Part shown: positions 5,819 to 6,288 of the stretch, piece by piece
How positions within the stretch are numbered: position 1 is the first letter of the stretch
Layout of the letters: every line of letters starts with the position of its first letter
Source of the DNA: Pseudomonadota bacterium
GTDB taxonomy: Bacteria > Pseudomonadota > Gammaproteobacteria > SZUA-229
Length of the DNA stretch: 6,288 bases
NCBI GenBank assembly: GCA_015222965.1
Contig: JADFWF010000009.1
Span: forward strand, 1-6,288
Direction of reading: 5' to 3'
Notes under the pieces: model-generated
Told to the model about the DNA's origin: nothing
The model's input: the letters and a program-made list of their open reading frames with translations, nothing else
Database searches by the model: none
Made by a program: the position numbers and the translations under genes

Positions 5819-6288
5819 ATGGTAAGTGATCAGCTTATAATTCTCGCTGTACTGTTTGCGACGATGGTCATGTTCCTCTGGGGACGTTGGCGTCACGATC
5901 TGGTTGCCATGGCTGCTTTGCTTGTCTGTGTGGTCACAGGTCTGGTACCGGGGAATGAAGCTTTTTCCGGGTTTGGCCATCCTGCGGTAATTACCGTGGC
6001 CTGTGTGCTCGTGCTCGGTTATGGCCTGCTGATCTCCGGCGCAGTTGATACCCTGACCCAGCGATTCATTCCAGCATCGGCAGGTCCGACCTTGAGTATC
6101 TTTGCACTTATAGGCCTGGCCGCCCTGTTATCGGCCTTCATGAACAATGTAGGCGCCCTTGCGTTGCTGATGCCTGTCGCCATTCAGATGGCGGCCAAAC
6201 AGAACATGCCGCCGGGCAAGATTTTGATGCCACTGGCCTTTGGCTCAATTCTGGGGGGCATGACCACACTGATCGGCACACCGCCCAA
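5819..6288 (+). CDS. SLC13/CitMHS-type anion permease, 3' end outside window
   Basis: The frame runs from ATG 5819 with no stop to the right edge (156 full codons). The N-terminus is strongly hydrophobic, with membrane segments at roughly 5-21, 28-44, 55-73 and 92-108 and further helices after. The sequence AFSGFGHPAVITVA (48-61) is the typical early motif of the ion transporter superfamily that includes SLC13/DASS, CitMHS and ArsB/NhaD proteins. NNVGALALLMPVA (109-121) and GGMTTLIGTPP (146-156) correspond to the conserved substrate/cation-binding hairpin region. Many bacterial members are Na+- or H+-coupled carriers of di- or tricarboxylates or sulfate and carry TrkA-C domains in mid-protein, which would lie beyond the window. 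The substrate cannot be told from this part. The start is supported by AAAGGA at 5806-5811. The upstream leader contains the inverted repeat and CAATTGTTT copies. Confidence 0.92.
   Translation, partial: MVSDQLIILAVLFATMVMFLWGRWRHDLVAMAALLVCVVTGLVPGNEAFSGFGHPAVITVACVLVLGYGLLISGAVDTLTQRFIPASAGPTLSIFALIGLAALLSAFMNNVGALALLMPVAIQMAAKQNMPPGKILMPLAFGSILGGMTTLIGTPP

Noticed and set aside
5635..5820. A 61-residue minus-strand frame running through the inverted repeat region.
   Set aside because: Its ATG is merely the complement overlapping the permease start, it has no Shine-Dalgarno site, and part of it is encoded by the repeat itself.

Overview
The window looks like ordinary chromosome from a gammaproteobacterium with c-type respiratory cytochromes and c-di-GMP signalling. 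The base composition is close to balanced by eye, and coding is dense with short gaps. The taxonomic reading comes from the gene families and the repeat type (membrane GGDEF-EAL protein, cytochrome-c4-like diheme protein, TlpA, SLC13 permease, GGGTCAGAG inverted repeat). It is inference and could not be tested by search. No phage, CRISPR array, tRNA, rRNA or transposase gene is visible.

Layout, left to right. Positions 1-1638 (+) hold the C-terminal and larger part of a membrane-bound GGDEF-EAL protein whose true start lies left of the window. It faces, tail to tail, a minus-strand pair: a TlpA-type thiol-disulfide protein (1687-2205) and, upstream of it, an exported alpha/beta-hydrolase-like protein (2219-2965). 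The stop codon of the hydrolase-like gene overlaps the Shine-Dalgarno site of tlpA. Across a short divergent gap, a secreted diheme cytochrome c (about 3089-3802, +) is read the other way. All three products carry export signals, so this looks like a small periplasmic redox module.

After a 200-bp tail-to-tail gap come minus-strand genes: a DEDDh 3'-5' exonuclease (4003-4509), apparently with its own promoter, and an N-formylglutamate-amidohydrolase-family protein (4600-5367). The latter is joined by an ATGA overlap to an unrecognised 93-residue protein (5364-5645). A divergent intergenic region (5646-5818) contains a perfect 15-bp inverted repeat with a palindrome nested in its loop, followed by CAATTGTTT reiterations. 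It leads into the 5' part of an SLC13/CitMHS-type permease (5819 to the right edge, +).

The observations most worth following up are the alpha/beta-hydrolase-like protein, which lacks a canonical nucleophile elbow and a catalytic histidine yet sits with TlpA and a diheme cytochrome; the unknown small protein coupled to the amidohydrolase-family gene; and the nested inverted repeat, which is probably a REP/RAYT-type mobile palindrome.
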